Source: Kallipyga massiliensis ph2
Lineage (GTDB): Bacteria; Bacillota; Clostridia; Tissierellales; Peptoniphilaceae
Direction: 5' to 3'
Length of the DNA: 64,000 bases
NCBI RefSeq assembly: GCF_000311985.1
Contig: NZ_HE978585.1
Coordinates: 964,224 to 1,028,223, forward strand
Shown here: positions 25,294-33,150 of the stretch, one piece after another
Layout: the number at the start of each line of letters is the position of its first letter
Position numbering within the stretch: the stretch's first letter is position 1
Notes under the pieces: generated by a model
Databases searched by the model: none
Told to the model about the DNA's origin: nothing
Seen by the model: the letters and a program-made list of their open reading frames with translations, nothing else
Made by a program: the position numbers and the translations under genes

Positions 25294-25995
25294 ATGTCCA
25301 TGCGATTGGATAAATTATTAGCCAACGCTCGGGTAGGCTCCCGGAAGGAAGTCGGGGTTCTCATCAAAGAGGGCCGGGTCATGGTGGATGGGGAAGTGGT
25401 CAATAAGCCCGGGAAAAAGGTGGAAGAAGGGGCCGACCTATTGGTGGATGGGAAGGCCTTGGAAGTGAAGCAACATGTTTATTACCTCCTCCATAAGCCC
25501 CAAGGGGTGATTTCAGCCACCAAGGACCGGAATAAGACCGTCCTGGACCTTATCCGCCCGGAAGACCTCCACAAGGGACTCTTTCCTGTGGGGAGGCTTG
25601 ATAAGGATACAACCGGCTTTCTCCTCTTGACCAACGATGGGGGCCTGGCCCATCGCCTCCTCTCTCCAAAACGAGGAATAGAGAAGACCTACCTTGCCCG
25701 CCTGGATGAGGATTTGGATGAAAGTGACATCCGGGCCTTTCAAGAGGGCTTCCTTCTCCTTCCGGAGGGCATGGTTACCCGGCCGGCTCGGTTGGAAATT
25801 TTAGAAAAGACCCTTGGCCGGGTAACCATTACCGAAGGAAAATACCACCAGGTCAAAAGAATGTTTGCCAAGCGGGGAAAGGAAGTCTTACAATTGAAGA
25901 GAATATCCATGGGCCCCTTGAAATTGGGGGACTTGGAAGAGGGAACCTACCGCTCATTGAGTGATGAGGAAGTGGACCTTCTTAAAGCTCTTTGA
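25294..25995 (+). CDS. rsuA: 16S rRNA pseudouridine synthase, RsuA family
   Basis: 233 residues from the ATG at 25294 behind GGGAGG; the frame extends upstream to a TTG without a site. N-terminal S4 RNA-binding domain ('MRLDKLLANARVGSRKEV', about 1-60), then the synthase domain with catalytic Asp in 'GRLDKDTTGFLLLTNDG' and 'EGKYHQVKRMFAKRGKEV'. The spacing and the KYHQVKRM motif fit RsuA, which modifies one uridine of 16S rRNA; RluB/E specificity cannot be excluded. A metallophosphoesterase gene follows 56 bases later. Confidence 0.9.
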   Translation: MSMRLDKLLANARVGSRKEVGVLIKEGRVMVDGEVVNKPGKKVEEGADLLVDGKALEVKQHVYYLLHKPQGVISATKDRNKTVLDLIRPEDLHKGLFPVGRLDKDTTGFLLLTNDGGLAHRLLSPKRGIEKTYLARLDEDLDESDIRAFQEGFLLLPEGMVTRPARLEILEKTLGRVTITEGKYHQVKRMFAKRGKEVLQLKRISMGPLKLGDLEEGTYRSLSDEEVDLLKAL

Positions 25996-26051
25996 AGAAT
26001 GCGGTTTTCAACCGGCTGATTGGTCGGGATATCAATGAGAAGAGGACCTAA

Positions 26052-26609
26052 ATGAATTATTACATCGCCGATTGTCATTTCGGAGATGAGCAAGTCATTG
26101 CCTATAGTCGTCGGCCCTTCCACTCTCTGGAGGAGATGGATGAGACCATGGTCAAGAACTGGAACAAGGTAGTCAAAGACTATGACGATGTTTATATCAT
26201 TGGGGACCTGGTCTCCCGGTCCGAGGACCCCCTTTTTTATCTGGAAAGGCTCAAAGGGAGACTTCACCTGGTTTGTGGGAACCATGATGGCCCCATGTTA
26301 AAGGATCCTGCCTGCCGGGACCGTTTTGTCGAAGTCAGCGACTACCTGGTCGTGGAGGACCACAAACACCGGCTTGTCCTCTTCCACTACCCACTGTTGG
26401 AATGGGATGGTTATTACTATGGGACCTGGCATCTCTATGGCCATATCCACAACCACCTTTCGGACAACCAGGAGAGGGCCAAGTCTCTCTTTAAAGCCTT
26501 GAATTGCGGGGCCGACGTGGTCGGCTTCAAACCTCGAACCTTTGATGAATTAGTGGCGATCAATAAAAAGGACCGGGATCGGGAGAAAAGGCCGGAGGGC
26601 TCCGTTTAG
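26052..26609 (+). CDS. Calcineurin-like metallophosphoesterase
   Basis: 185 residues. Metal-binding motifs in order: 'DCHFGD' (Asp-x-His), 'IGDLVSR' (GD), 'VCGNHD' (GNHD), 'LFHYP' and 'YGHIHNH' (GHxH). 'FGDEQVIAYSRRPFHSLEEMDETMVKNWN' is typical of a small group of bacterial and phage phosphoesterases with unknown substrate. Its stop codon overlaps that of the convergent helicase gene by four bases. Confidence 0.88.
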   Translation: MNYYIADCHFGDEQVIAYSRRPFHSLEEMDETMVKNWNKVVKDYDDVYIIGDLVSRSEDPLFYLERLKGRLHLVCGNHDGPMLKDPACRDRFVEVSDYLVVEDHKHRLVLFHYPLLEWDGYYYGTWHLYGHIHNHLSDNQERAKSLFKALNCGADVVGFKPRTFDELVAINKKDRDREKRPEGSV

Positions 26610-28468
26610 GGGGACCTTCTTCCCCGGACTTCCTCAATAAACTGGGAGACCTCCACCTTCCTCCCGTTGACCTCCCGTCTGGCAACCAGGCGGAGCCGAT
26701 GACGGGCCCGGGTCATGCCTACATAAAAGAGCCGACGCTCTTCTTCCATCAGGCCTGACCCGACCCGGCCCCTCAAGGCCAGGGCGGTTATCGATGGAAA
26801 TTCGTTTTGCATGAGGTCAATCAACCAAACACTATCGTATTCGAGACCCTTTGCACCATGGATGGTGGAAAGGGTTAGTTTTTCTTGCTTCCGATCCGCC
26901 TCCTGCAGGAGGGCCCGGAGCTGGAAGAGCCTTTTTTCCAGGTCGGGAAGAGAGGGGATGGGCCCCGCAATGGAGATCAGGCTCTCCATAACCCGGTCTC
27001 CCGTATTAAGGGTCCGCATCCTCATCCGGTTACTTTCCCTCATGTAGTCGCCATAGCCCAAGTGGTCCCGTATTTCTTCCAGGGCTTCTTTGGGTCGGGA
27101 CTGGCGGATCCGGCGGAAGCCAACCCGGAGTCGGTCCAGCTTGTCCCGGTAAAAGGGGTTTTGGGTTCCATCTAAAGCATCCAAGCGGTCCAAAATGGGA
27201 GTCATAGGGTCCATGGACCGGACCTGGAGAAGGAAGTCCTTTTTTAGATAGGCATTGAGTTTGAAGTAGATTCGTTGGAAGCTGTCCAAGTCCGTGGGGT
27301 CCATGGCGAAGTGGAGGATATCCAGGACATCTCGAAGGACGGGGTGGGTGAAAAACCTTCCGTCATTTCCCTTGGCTCGGAAGCCAATCCCCATCCGGGC
27401 CAGGCGGTCGGCCAGGGCGACCATGGAGATGTTATTTCGAAAGAGGATAGCTCCGTCGCCCAGGGCCAGGTCCTCTTTAATTTTCTTACCAATCAGATCA
27501 AGTTCCTTTTCCAGGTTGCTTTTAATATAGACCCGAATTTTTTCTTCTCCCTCCCGGGTGGCCTGGGCTTCCTTGACATACCGGTTCTTATTTCCCTGGA
27601 TCAGCCGGCTGGAAACCGCAACAATATTGGGGGTGGACCGGTAATTGTCCTCCATCTTGATGATCTTGGCCTGGGGGTAGGTCTCCTTGAAATGAAGGAG
27701 GTAAAGAGGTGAAGCCCCACGGAAGCCATAGATGGACTGGTCATCGTCTGCTACCATGAGGAGGTTATTTCGGGGTAGGCAGATTCTTTGGATGATTTCC
27801 AGCTGGACTCGGGAGGTGTCCTGGGCCTCATCGACCTGGAGGTAGGTGAAACGGTCCTGGAGAGCCTTGAGGATCTCCGGCTCCCTTTCTAGAATTTCCA
27901 GAGTTCGGACCAGCATATCATCGAAATCGATCAGGTTTCTTTCCCGCTTGAAGGCCTCATATTGGGCGGAAATTTTCAGGAAGTGGGGGAGGCTGTCACC
28001 GGTTTCCTTTTTAAAAGTGGAATAGGAAACCAGGGCGTTTTTCAGATAGCCGTCCACCCGGAAAAAATCATCCAGCTCGCCTTCCCGGGGAGGCCGTCCC
28101 AAACAAGTTCGGTAGATGGAGGCGAGGAGGTCATACTTGTTCCAATTTTCCGACCCCTCAATCAGGTCGATCCGGGCTCCCTTCATTTGGGCAAAGGCCT
28201 GGATGATCCGGTAGCAAAAAGCGTGGATGGTGGAAAAGGTGGGGGAGGGTCTGCCGCCATAGAATTTTTGAAAACGCCTTTCCAGGTCCATGGCCTGGAG
28301 GCGGGAAAAAGTAATGGTGGCAATCTCTCGGGCCTGGATCCCGGAAGCCAATAGCCGGTCGACCCGCTCCAGGAGTACGGTTGTTTTTCCTGCGCCGGGA
28401 ACGGCTAGGACCAGGCAGGGCCCCTCTTTATGAGAGATAACCTCTTGTTGTGGTCGGGTGAATTCCAT
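26606..28468 (-). CDS. UvrD/PcrA-type ATP-dependent DNA helicase
   Basis: 620 residues, shorter than PcrA (about 730). SF1A motifs: Walker A 'AVPGAGKTTVL', motif Ia 'ATITFSRLQAMDL', motif II 'VDEAQDTS', motif III 'VADDDQSIYGFRGA', motif V 'LSTIHGAKGLEYDSVWLI' and motif VI 'YVGMTRARHRL'. A 3'-5' DNA helicase for repair or recombination; no nuclease domain follows. The 2B region is compact, which explains the length. Good GAGGAGG site before the ATG (28468). Whether this is the cell's PcrA or an extra helicase cannot be told here. Confidence 0.92.
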   Translation of the reverse strand: MEFTRPQQEVISHKEGPCLVLAVPGAGKTTVLLERVDRLLASGIQAREIATITFSRLQAMDLERRFQKFYGGRPSPTFSTIHAFCYRIIQAFAQMKGARIDLIEGSENWNKYDLLASIYRTCLGRPPREGELDDFFRVDGYLKNALVSYSTFKKETGDSLPHFLKISAQYEAFKRERNLIDFDDMLVRTLEILEREPEILKALQDRFTYLQVDEAQDTSRVQLEIIQRICLPRNNLLMVADDDQSIYGFRGASPLYLLHFKETYPQAKIIKMEDNYRSTPNIVAVSSRLIQGNKNRYVKEAQATREGEEKIRVYIKSNLEKELDLIGKKIKEDLALGDGAILFRNNISMVALADRLARMGIGFRAKGNDGRFFTHPVLRDVLDILHFAMDPTDLDSFQRIYFKLNAYLKKDFLLQVRSMDPMTPILDRLDALDGTQNPFYRDKLDRLRVGFRRIRQSRPKEALEEIRDHLGYGDYMRESNRMRMRTLNTGDRVMESLISIAGPIPSLPDLEKRLFQLRALLQEADRKQEKLTLSTIHGAKGLEYDSVWLIDLMQNEFPSITALALRGRVGSGLMEEERRLFYVGMTRARHRLRLVARREVNGRKVEVSQFIEEVRGRRSP

Positions 28469-28537
28469 ACATCCTCCTCTTGGTGTCCGGGAAGTCGGGC
28501 CCTATCCGTGTAGGGAGCCGGGACTTCGGGTAGGTAT

Positions 28538-28567
28538 ATCTTACTCAAGATGGCGGGGGCCTGGCAA
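28538..28567 (-). promoter_or_regulatory. Promoter of the UvrD-type helicase gene
   Basis: Minus strand: TTGCCA (28567-28562), an 18-base spacer and TAAGAT (28543-28538). Fair match. Confidence 0.5.
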
Positions 28568-28668
28568 GAGCGGATAGATGAATGAGGGAAAGTGGGATGG
28601 CTTCCATCCACCTTGGTCCCTTGCTGAAAAGGTATAGGACGCCCGGAAATCCAATTTTCTAAAAATAA

Positions 28669-28697
28669 TTGCATTCAATCTTCAACTTTGTTACACT
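28669..28697 (+). promoter_or_regulatory. Promoter of tRNA-Leu(CAA)
   Basis: TTGCAT (28669-28674), a 17-base spacer and TACACT (28692-28697) with TGT just before it (extended -10). The tRNA begins 11 bases downstream. Confidence 0.75.
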
Positions 28698-28707
28698 GAT
28701 TCGGTAA

Positions 28708-28792
28708 GCTGGTGTGTCGGAATTGGCAGACGAGACAGACTCAAAATCTGTTGCTGTTATGCAGCGTGTGGGTTCAAGTCCCACCACCAGCA
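28708..28792 (+). tRNA. tRNA-Leu (anticodon CAA)
   Basis: 85 bases, class II with a long variable arm. Acceptor GCTGGTG pairs with CACCAGC; the anticodon stem ACAGA/TCTGT encloses CTCAAAA, giving CAA, which reads UUG codons. The T arm has GGGTTCAAGTCCC. Discriminator A; CCA is not encoded. polA follows 44 bases later, beyond a hairpin. Confidence 0.95.
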
Positions 28793-28797
28793 TGAAA

Positions 28798-28825
28798 CCA
28801 CGTCAGTTGACGTGGTATTTTTTTT
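28798..28825 (+). terminator. Terminator between tRNA-Leu(CAA) and polA
   Basis: CCACGTC, loop AGTT, GACGTGG, then TATTTTTTTT. The polA Shine-Dalgarno follows at once and no convincing promoter lies between, so polA may depend on read-through. Confidence 0.8.
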
Positions 28826-28836
28826 AAGGAGGAAGT

Positions 28837-31494
28837 ATGGCCAGGAATAAACGCTTCTTAATGATTGACGGATCATCTCTGCTTTTCCGCGCCTTTTATG
28901 CCATCCGGGACCTGAGGACCCAGGACGGGGTCTATACCAACGGGGTCTACGGTTTTATGACCATGTTCTGGAAGGCCATGGAAGAGATCCATCCGGACTA
29001 CGTCCTCGTGGCCTTTGACCGCTCCGAGCCCACCTTCCGCAGCCAAATCTATGCGGAGTATAAGGGAACCCGCCAGGCCATGCCACCTGAACTGGGACCT
29101 CAATTTGGCATGGTCAAGGACATCCTCCGGGCCCTTTCCATCAAGACCATCGATAAGGAAGGCTACGAGGCCGATGACATCATCGGGACCATGTCCAAGC
29201 GGGCTGAAAAAGAAGGGGTGGAGTCTATCCTCCTGACCGGGGACCGGGACTATTTTCAGCTGGTTTCAGACCTGACCACTGTCCATTATACGAAACGAGG
29301 GATCAGCCAGGTGGAAGAGGTGGATCCCCAATACATCATGGAGAAATACCAGGTCAGCCCTCCTGCCCTGATCGAGATCAAGGGGCTTCAGGGGGACTCC
29401 TCCGACAACATCCCCGGAGTTCCCGGTGTAGGAGAAAAAACAGCCATTAAGCTGGTTAAGGAATTTTCCACCATTGAAAAGATCTATGAAAATATCGATC
29501 AGGTGTCGGGGAAGAAACTTCGGGAGAATCTTTTAGACAACAAGGACCAGGCCTTCCTCTCCCGGCAACTGGGGGAGATCTTTCGGGATATGCCCTTGGA
29601 AGAAAACCGAGAAGACTTTCGACCCGGAGATCCTGACCGGGAGGAGCTGGTAGAGATCTTTAGCCGACTGGAATTTCGAACCTTTGCCGACCGCTATTCT
29701 CTGGATGATAAAAAAAGAGAAATTCTGAGTTTTTCCACCAAGGAGATTGCCCCCCCGGCCTGGCCCGGTCTGGCTAAAAAGCTGGCCAAGCTGGAGAAGA
29801 CCTCATTTGCTATCCTGGGGGATGGAGAAAACTATATCCATGCCAAACCGGTCTATGCCTGCTTCCAATGTGGACAGGAGGCCCTCCTCCTGGATCTGGA
29901 TGGCCGGGAAGAAGCCTTCAGGGAAAGCTTTAGCCCCCTCTTTTCGGGGGAGGGCCCCCTCCTTCTTGCCTATGATATTAAGGAATCCATGGTCCTTCTA
30001 AAAAAGATGGGCCTGGACTTTACCGCTGATTACCGGGATATCATGCTTATGGAATACCTTTTGGACCCCACCCGGTCTTCTTATGAGATCGACAACCTGG
30101 CTCAGCGGATTTCCGGGATTTCCATTCTCTCCCGCCGGAACCTCTTGGGAAAGGGGGCTAAGCGCAAGGAGTTCAACCAGATCCCCCGACAGGACCTGAT
30201 GGATTATGTCGGGGGCCTTCTCCGGGTAGTCATGGAAGGGGAGGATAAGCTCTGGGCGGAGATCAAAGAGATGAAGATGGACCGGCTCTATTTGGAGATC
30301 GAGAACCCCCTGGCCCAGGTCCTTGCCCACATGGAAATTACAGGAGTAGCCGTGGATAAGGCTAAGCTGGATGCCTTGGATAAGGAATATTCCCACCGGC
30401 TCAAGGAGATGGAAGAGGAAATCTACGATTATGCCGGGAGGACCTTTAACATCAATTCTTCCCAGCAGCTCTCCGACCTCCTCTTTGTGGACCTAGGTCT
30501 TCCTCCGGGAAAGAAAACCAAGACCGGATATTCCACGGCCAAGGATGTTCTGGAAGGCTTGGTGGATGCTCATCCCATTATTCCCGCTATTCTGGAATAC
30601 CGGATGCTGTCCAAGCTCATGTCCACCTATGTCGACGGCTTCCGCCCCTATATCGATCCGGACGGCCGGGTCCGGTCCCAATTCAAGCAAAATGTGGCGG
30701 CTACAGGTCGCCTATCCTCCACCGAACCTAACCTTCAAAACATCCCTGTCCGAACGGAAGAGGGGCGGAAGCTCAGGGCCGTCTTTGTAGCGGAGGAAGG
30801 GGAGTTATTGGTGGATGCGGACTATTCCCAGATTGAGCTCCGGGTCCTGGCCTCCCTTTCCGGAGACCCCACTATGATCCGCTCCTTCAAGGAAGGTCAT
30901 GATATCCATACTAAGACGGCCTCGGAAATCCTGGGCAAGGATCCCGACCAAGTCACAGCGAACGAACGTTCATCCGCCAAGGCGGTCAACTTCGGCATTA
31001 TCTATGGAATCTCTGACTACGGCCTTTCACAGAACCTGGGAATCAGCCGCCAGGCGGCCAAGGAATACATTGACGGCTATAAAGCCACCTATCCGGAGAT
31101 CCAAAACTACATGACCAATATCGTGGAGGAAGCCAAGGAAAAGGGTTATGTGGAGACCCACTACGGTCGTCGACGGACAGTCCCTGAATTGGCCTCATCC
31201 AACTTCAACGTCCGATCCTTTGGAGAGCGAATTGCCCTAAACACCCCCATCCAAGGGACAGCAGCGGATATTATCAAGCTGGCCATGATCAAGGTGGACC
31301 GGGCCCTCCAGGACGATGGAGGAAAGGCCCGTTTGGTCCTCCAAATCCACGATGAGCTGATTGTGGAAGTGGAAGAAAGCCAGGCTGAGACCATGGCGAA
31401 AAAGATTAAAAAGATCATGGAAGAGGTCTCCGACCTGGCGGTTAACCTCCTGGCAGATACCAACATAGGGAAGTCCTGGTATGAAGCTAAATAG
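28837..31494 (+). CDS. polA: DNA polymerase I
   Basis: 885 residues. 5'-3' exonuclease domain (1-290) with 'MIDGSSLLFRAFYAI', 'TGDRDYFQLV' and 'GDSSDNIPGVPGVGEKTA'. The central domain lacks the DxE motif of 3'-5' proofreading: the expected place reads 'AILGDGENYIH', and the later metal-binding Asp motifs are also gone, as in Bst- and Taq-like enzymes. Polymerase domain: motif A 'VDADYSQIELRVLAS', motif B 'RSSAKAVNFGIIYG', motif C 'QIHDELIVEV'. It fills gaps in replication and repair. AAGGAGG site; its end overlaps coaE by 14 bases. Confidence 0.97.
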   Translation: MARNKRFLMIDGSSLLFRAFYAIRDLRTQDGVYTNGVYGFMTMFWKAMEEIHPDYVLVAFDRSEPTFRSQIYAEYKGTRQAMPPELGPQFGMVKDILRALSIKTIDKEGYEADDIIGTMSKRAEKEGVESILLTGDRDYFQLVSDLTTVHYTKRGISQVEEVDPQYIMEKYQVSPPALIEIKGLQGDSSDNIPGVPGVGEKTAIKLVKEFSTIEKIYENIDQVSGKKLRENLLDNKDQAFLSRQLGEIFRDMPLEENREDFRPGDPDREELVEIFSRLEFRTFADRYSLDDKKREILSFSTKEIAPPAWPGLAKKLAKLEKTSFAILGDGENYIHAKPVYACFQCGQEALLLDLDGREEAFRESFSPLFSGEGPLLLAYDIKESMVLLKKMGLDFTADYRDIMLMEYLLDPTRSSYEIDNLAQRISGISILSRRNLLGKGAKRKEFNQIPRQDLMDYVGGLLRVVMEGEDKLWAEIKEMKMDRLYLEIENPLAQVLAHMEITGVAVDKAKLDALDKEYSHRLKEMEEEIYDYAGRTFNINSSQQLSDLLFVDLGLPPGKKTKTGYSTAKDVLEGLVDAHPIIPAILEYRMLSKLMSTYVDGFRPYIDPDGRVRSQFKQNVAATGRLSSTEPNLQNIPVRTEEGRKLRAVFVAEEGELLVDADYSQIELRVLASLSGDPTMIRSFKEGHDIHTKTASEILGKDPDQVTANERSSAKAVNFGIIYGISDYGLSQNLGISRQAAKEYIDGYKATYPEIQNYMTNIVEEAKEKGYVETHYGRRRTVPELASSNFNVRSFGERIALNTPIQGTAADIIKLAMIKVDRALQDDGGKARLVLQIHDELIVEVEESQAETMAKKIKKIMEEVSDLAVNLLADTNIGKSWYEAK

Positions 31495-32119
31495 GACTAG
31501 GCGGATCGGCCTGACGGGGGGCATCGCTTCGGGTAAGTCCTCCTGTACGGCCTATTTGATCCGGGAGGGCTACAGGGTTTTGGATGGTGACAAGCTTGCC
31601 CACCGGCTCATGGCCCCTGGACAGGAGGCCTTTCGGGCTTTGGTGGAATTCTTTGGACCCGGTATTTTGGATGATGACGGATTTTTAGATCGAAGGAAAT
31701 TGGGAGACCTGGTTTTCCAAAATCCCCAAGCTCTGGCTCAACTTAACGCCCTGACCCACCCCCTGATTTACCGGGAGCTGGAAAGGGAGGCGGTCTTGGC
31801 TGAAGAAGAGGGAGTCAAAGACGACCTCCTCTTCTTCGACCTCCCTCTCCTTTTTGAGACCTGGGACAGGGCAAAGGCCTTGGCCTTCGATTCCATCTGG
31901 CTCGTTGTTGCCCCGGAGGACGTTCGGATTCGCCGGATGGGCGAAAGAGATGGCTTGACTTCCGAGGAGGCCAGGGCCAGAATCCGGGCCCAGATGGGGG
32001 ATGATCAAAAAATCCCGAAGTCGGACCAAATCATATATAATGAAAGAGGGCTAAGGGCCCTTTATGAGAACATCCAACAAGCCCTTGTTTTGGAGAGAAA
32101 CCACCATGAAATTTCTTAG
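31481..32119 (+). CDS. coaE: Dephospho-CoA kinase
   Basis: 212 residues. The last enzyme of coenzyme A synthesis, phosphorylating the 3'-hydroxyl of dephospho-CoA. P-loop 'GLTGGIASGKSS', then 'VLDGDKLAHRL' with the catalytic Asp, 'HPLIYRELEREA', 'FFDLPLLFE' and the lid 'RIRRMGERDGLTSEEARARI'. Starts 14 bases inside polA, a linkage common in Bacillota, and ends 14 bases inside the transglycosylase gene. Confidence 0.95.
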   Translation: MKLNRTRRIGLTGGIASGKSSCTAYLIREGYRVLDGDKLAHRLMAPGQEAFRALVEFFGPGILDDDGFLDRRKLGDLVFQNPQALAQLNALTHPLIYRELEREAVLAEEEGVKDDLLFFDLPLLFETWDRAKALAFDSIWLVVAPEDVRIRRMGERDGLTSEEARARIRAQMGDDQKIPKSDQIIYNERGLRALYENIQQALVLERNHHEIS

Positions 32120-32765
32120 AAAACTGCTCAAACACTTACTGATCTTGCTCTTGATTGTCAGCCTGCTTACCCTGGCCGGGTCCTACGCCATGTCCTATCT
32201 CGGAACCGCCAACTATCCGGTCCGCTATGGACGGGAGATCGAGGAAGTGGCCAAAGAAGAAAACCTGGACCCCCGCCTTGTCGCCGCCATCATCAAAACG
32301 GAGTCGGACTTCCGGGCGGATGTTATTGCTAAGGATGGGGGATTGGGGCTCATGCAGCTTATGCCCGAGACGGCAAAAGAAATGTGCAAGGAGGTCGGCA
32401 TAGACTATTCGGAAGAGGCCGTCCTTGACCCCGTCACCAACATCAGGTTGGGCTGCCACCACTTGGCTTCCCTGATCCAAAAGTATCAGAACCGTCACCT
32501 GGCGGCTGCGGCCTATAACGTCGGCCACACTAAGGTGAATCAATGGCTGGAGGAGGGAACCATCACCTGGGAATTGGAATCGATGAAGAAGATTCCCGTT
32601 CCCATCACCCAAAAGTACGTCCAAAAAGTGGATAAGGCCTTTTCGATTTATTCCGTATTTTATCCGGACCAGCTGCCGGAGGATACGGGGAAAATGAACC
32701 GGTTCGGTCTGGCCTGGACGAATTTGTGCCGGACGGCCAATTGGGCCCACCAAAAAGTTAAATAA
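32106..32765 (+). CDS. Slt-type lytic transglycosylase
   Basis: 219 residues from the ATG at 32106; the frame opens 14 codons upstream inside coaE, but the GGAGAG site and the signal anchor favour this start. Residues about 8-32 are a membrane anchor. The transglycosylase domain has 'AIIKTESDFRADV' (catalytic Glu), 'GGLGLMQLMPETAKEM' and 'AAAYNVGHTKVNQWL', the three Slt70 motifs. It cleaves peptidoglycan with formation of 1,6-anhydro-muramyl ends. A family of short, coaE-linked forms is common in Clostridia. Confidence 0.92.
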   Translation: MKFLRKLLKHLLILLLIVSLLTLAGSYAMSYLGTANYPVRYGREIEEVAKEENLDPRLVAAIIKTESDFRADVIAKDGGLGLMQLMPETAKEMCKEVGIDYSEEAVLDPVTNIRLGCHHLASLIQKYQNRHLAAAAYNVGHTKVNQWLEEGTITWELESMKKIPVPITQKYVQKVDKAFSIYSVFYPDQLPEDTGKMNRFGLAWTNLCRTANWAHQKVK

Positions 32766-32787
32766 GATCCCAAGAAAAAAGGGTCAA

Positions 32788-32816
32788 GAAGAGCCGGGCC
32801 GATTGCCCGGCTCTTC
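32788..32816 (+). terminator. Hairpin after the transglycosylase gene
   Basis: GAAGAGCCGGGC, loop CGATT, GCCCGGCTCTTC: a perfect 12-bp stem, but the tail has few T, so termination may be partial. Confidence 0.6.
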
Positions 32817-32935
32817 CTATCGTACAAATTTTTTATTAGGCTTGAAGAATTTGAGAATTAAATATAGAATAAATGGAGTTCAAACAAACGAATGGCTGGG
32901 GAGTTTATTTTTTTGTTGGCATATTCTTAAATAAC

Positions 32936-32963
32936 TTGTCAGACTTTCTATTTGTGTTATAAT
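32936..32963 (+). promoter_or_regulatory. Promoter of tRNA-Leu(GAG)
   Basis: TTGTCA (32936-32941), a 16-base spacer and TATAAT (32958-32963) with TGT directly upstream (extended -10). Strong match. Confidence 0.85.
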
Positions 32964-32989
32964 AGTCAAGTCGCTATATTTTTTTGCAT

Positions 32990-33074
32990 GCAGAAGTGGT
33001 GGAACTGGCAGACACGCCATCTTGAGGGGGTGGTGAGCCAAAAGCTCTTGTGGGTTCGAATCCCATCTTCTGCA
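32990..33074 (+). tRNA. tRNA-Leu (anticodon GAG)
   Basis: 85 bases, class II. GCAGAAG pairs with CTTCTGC; the anticodon stem CCATC/GGTGG encloses TTGAGGG, giving GAG, which reads CUC and CUU. Long variable arm GGTGAGCCAAAAGCTC; T arm GTGGGTTCGAATCCCAT. No encoded CCA. Followed by a strong hairpin and then the rnf operon. Confidence 0.95.
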
Positions 33075-33082
33075 TCCTTTTA

Positions 33083-33119
33083 GGCGGAGAACGGCTTGAC
33101 CCGTTCTCCGCCATTTTTT
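33083..33119 (+). terminator. Terminator of tRNA-Leu(GAG)
   Basis: GGCGGAGAACGG, loop CTTGAC, CCGTTCTCCGCC and a T tract: a perfect 12-bp stem. Its loop contains the -35 box of the next promoter. Confidence 0.9.
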
Positions 33120-33124
33120 ATTTA
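33096..33124 (+). promoter_or_regulatory. Probable rnf operon promoter inside the tRNA terminator
   Basis: TTGACC (33096-33101) lies in the terminator loop; after 17 bases comes TATTTA (33119-33124) at the end of the T tract. The transcript would start near 33131, about 20 bases before the rnfC ATG and just ahead of GAGAGGAG. Confidence 0.6.
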
Positions 33125-33150
33125 AAAGGTAGATGAGAGGAGTGTGGCAA

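Noticed and set aside
28807-28812. TTGACG as -35 box of a polA promoter
   Set aside because: The matching -10 position falls in the ribosome binding site (AGGAAG) and has no resemblance to TATAAT.
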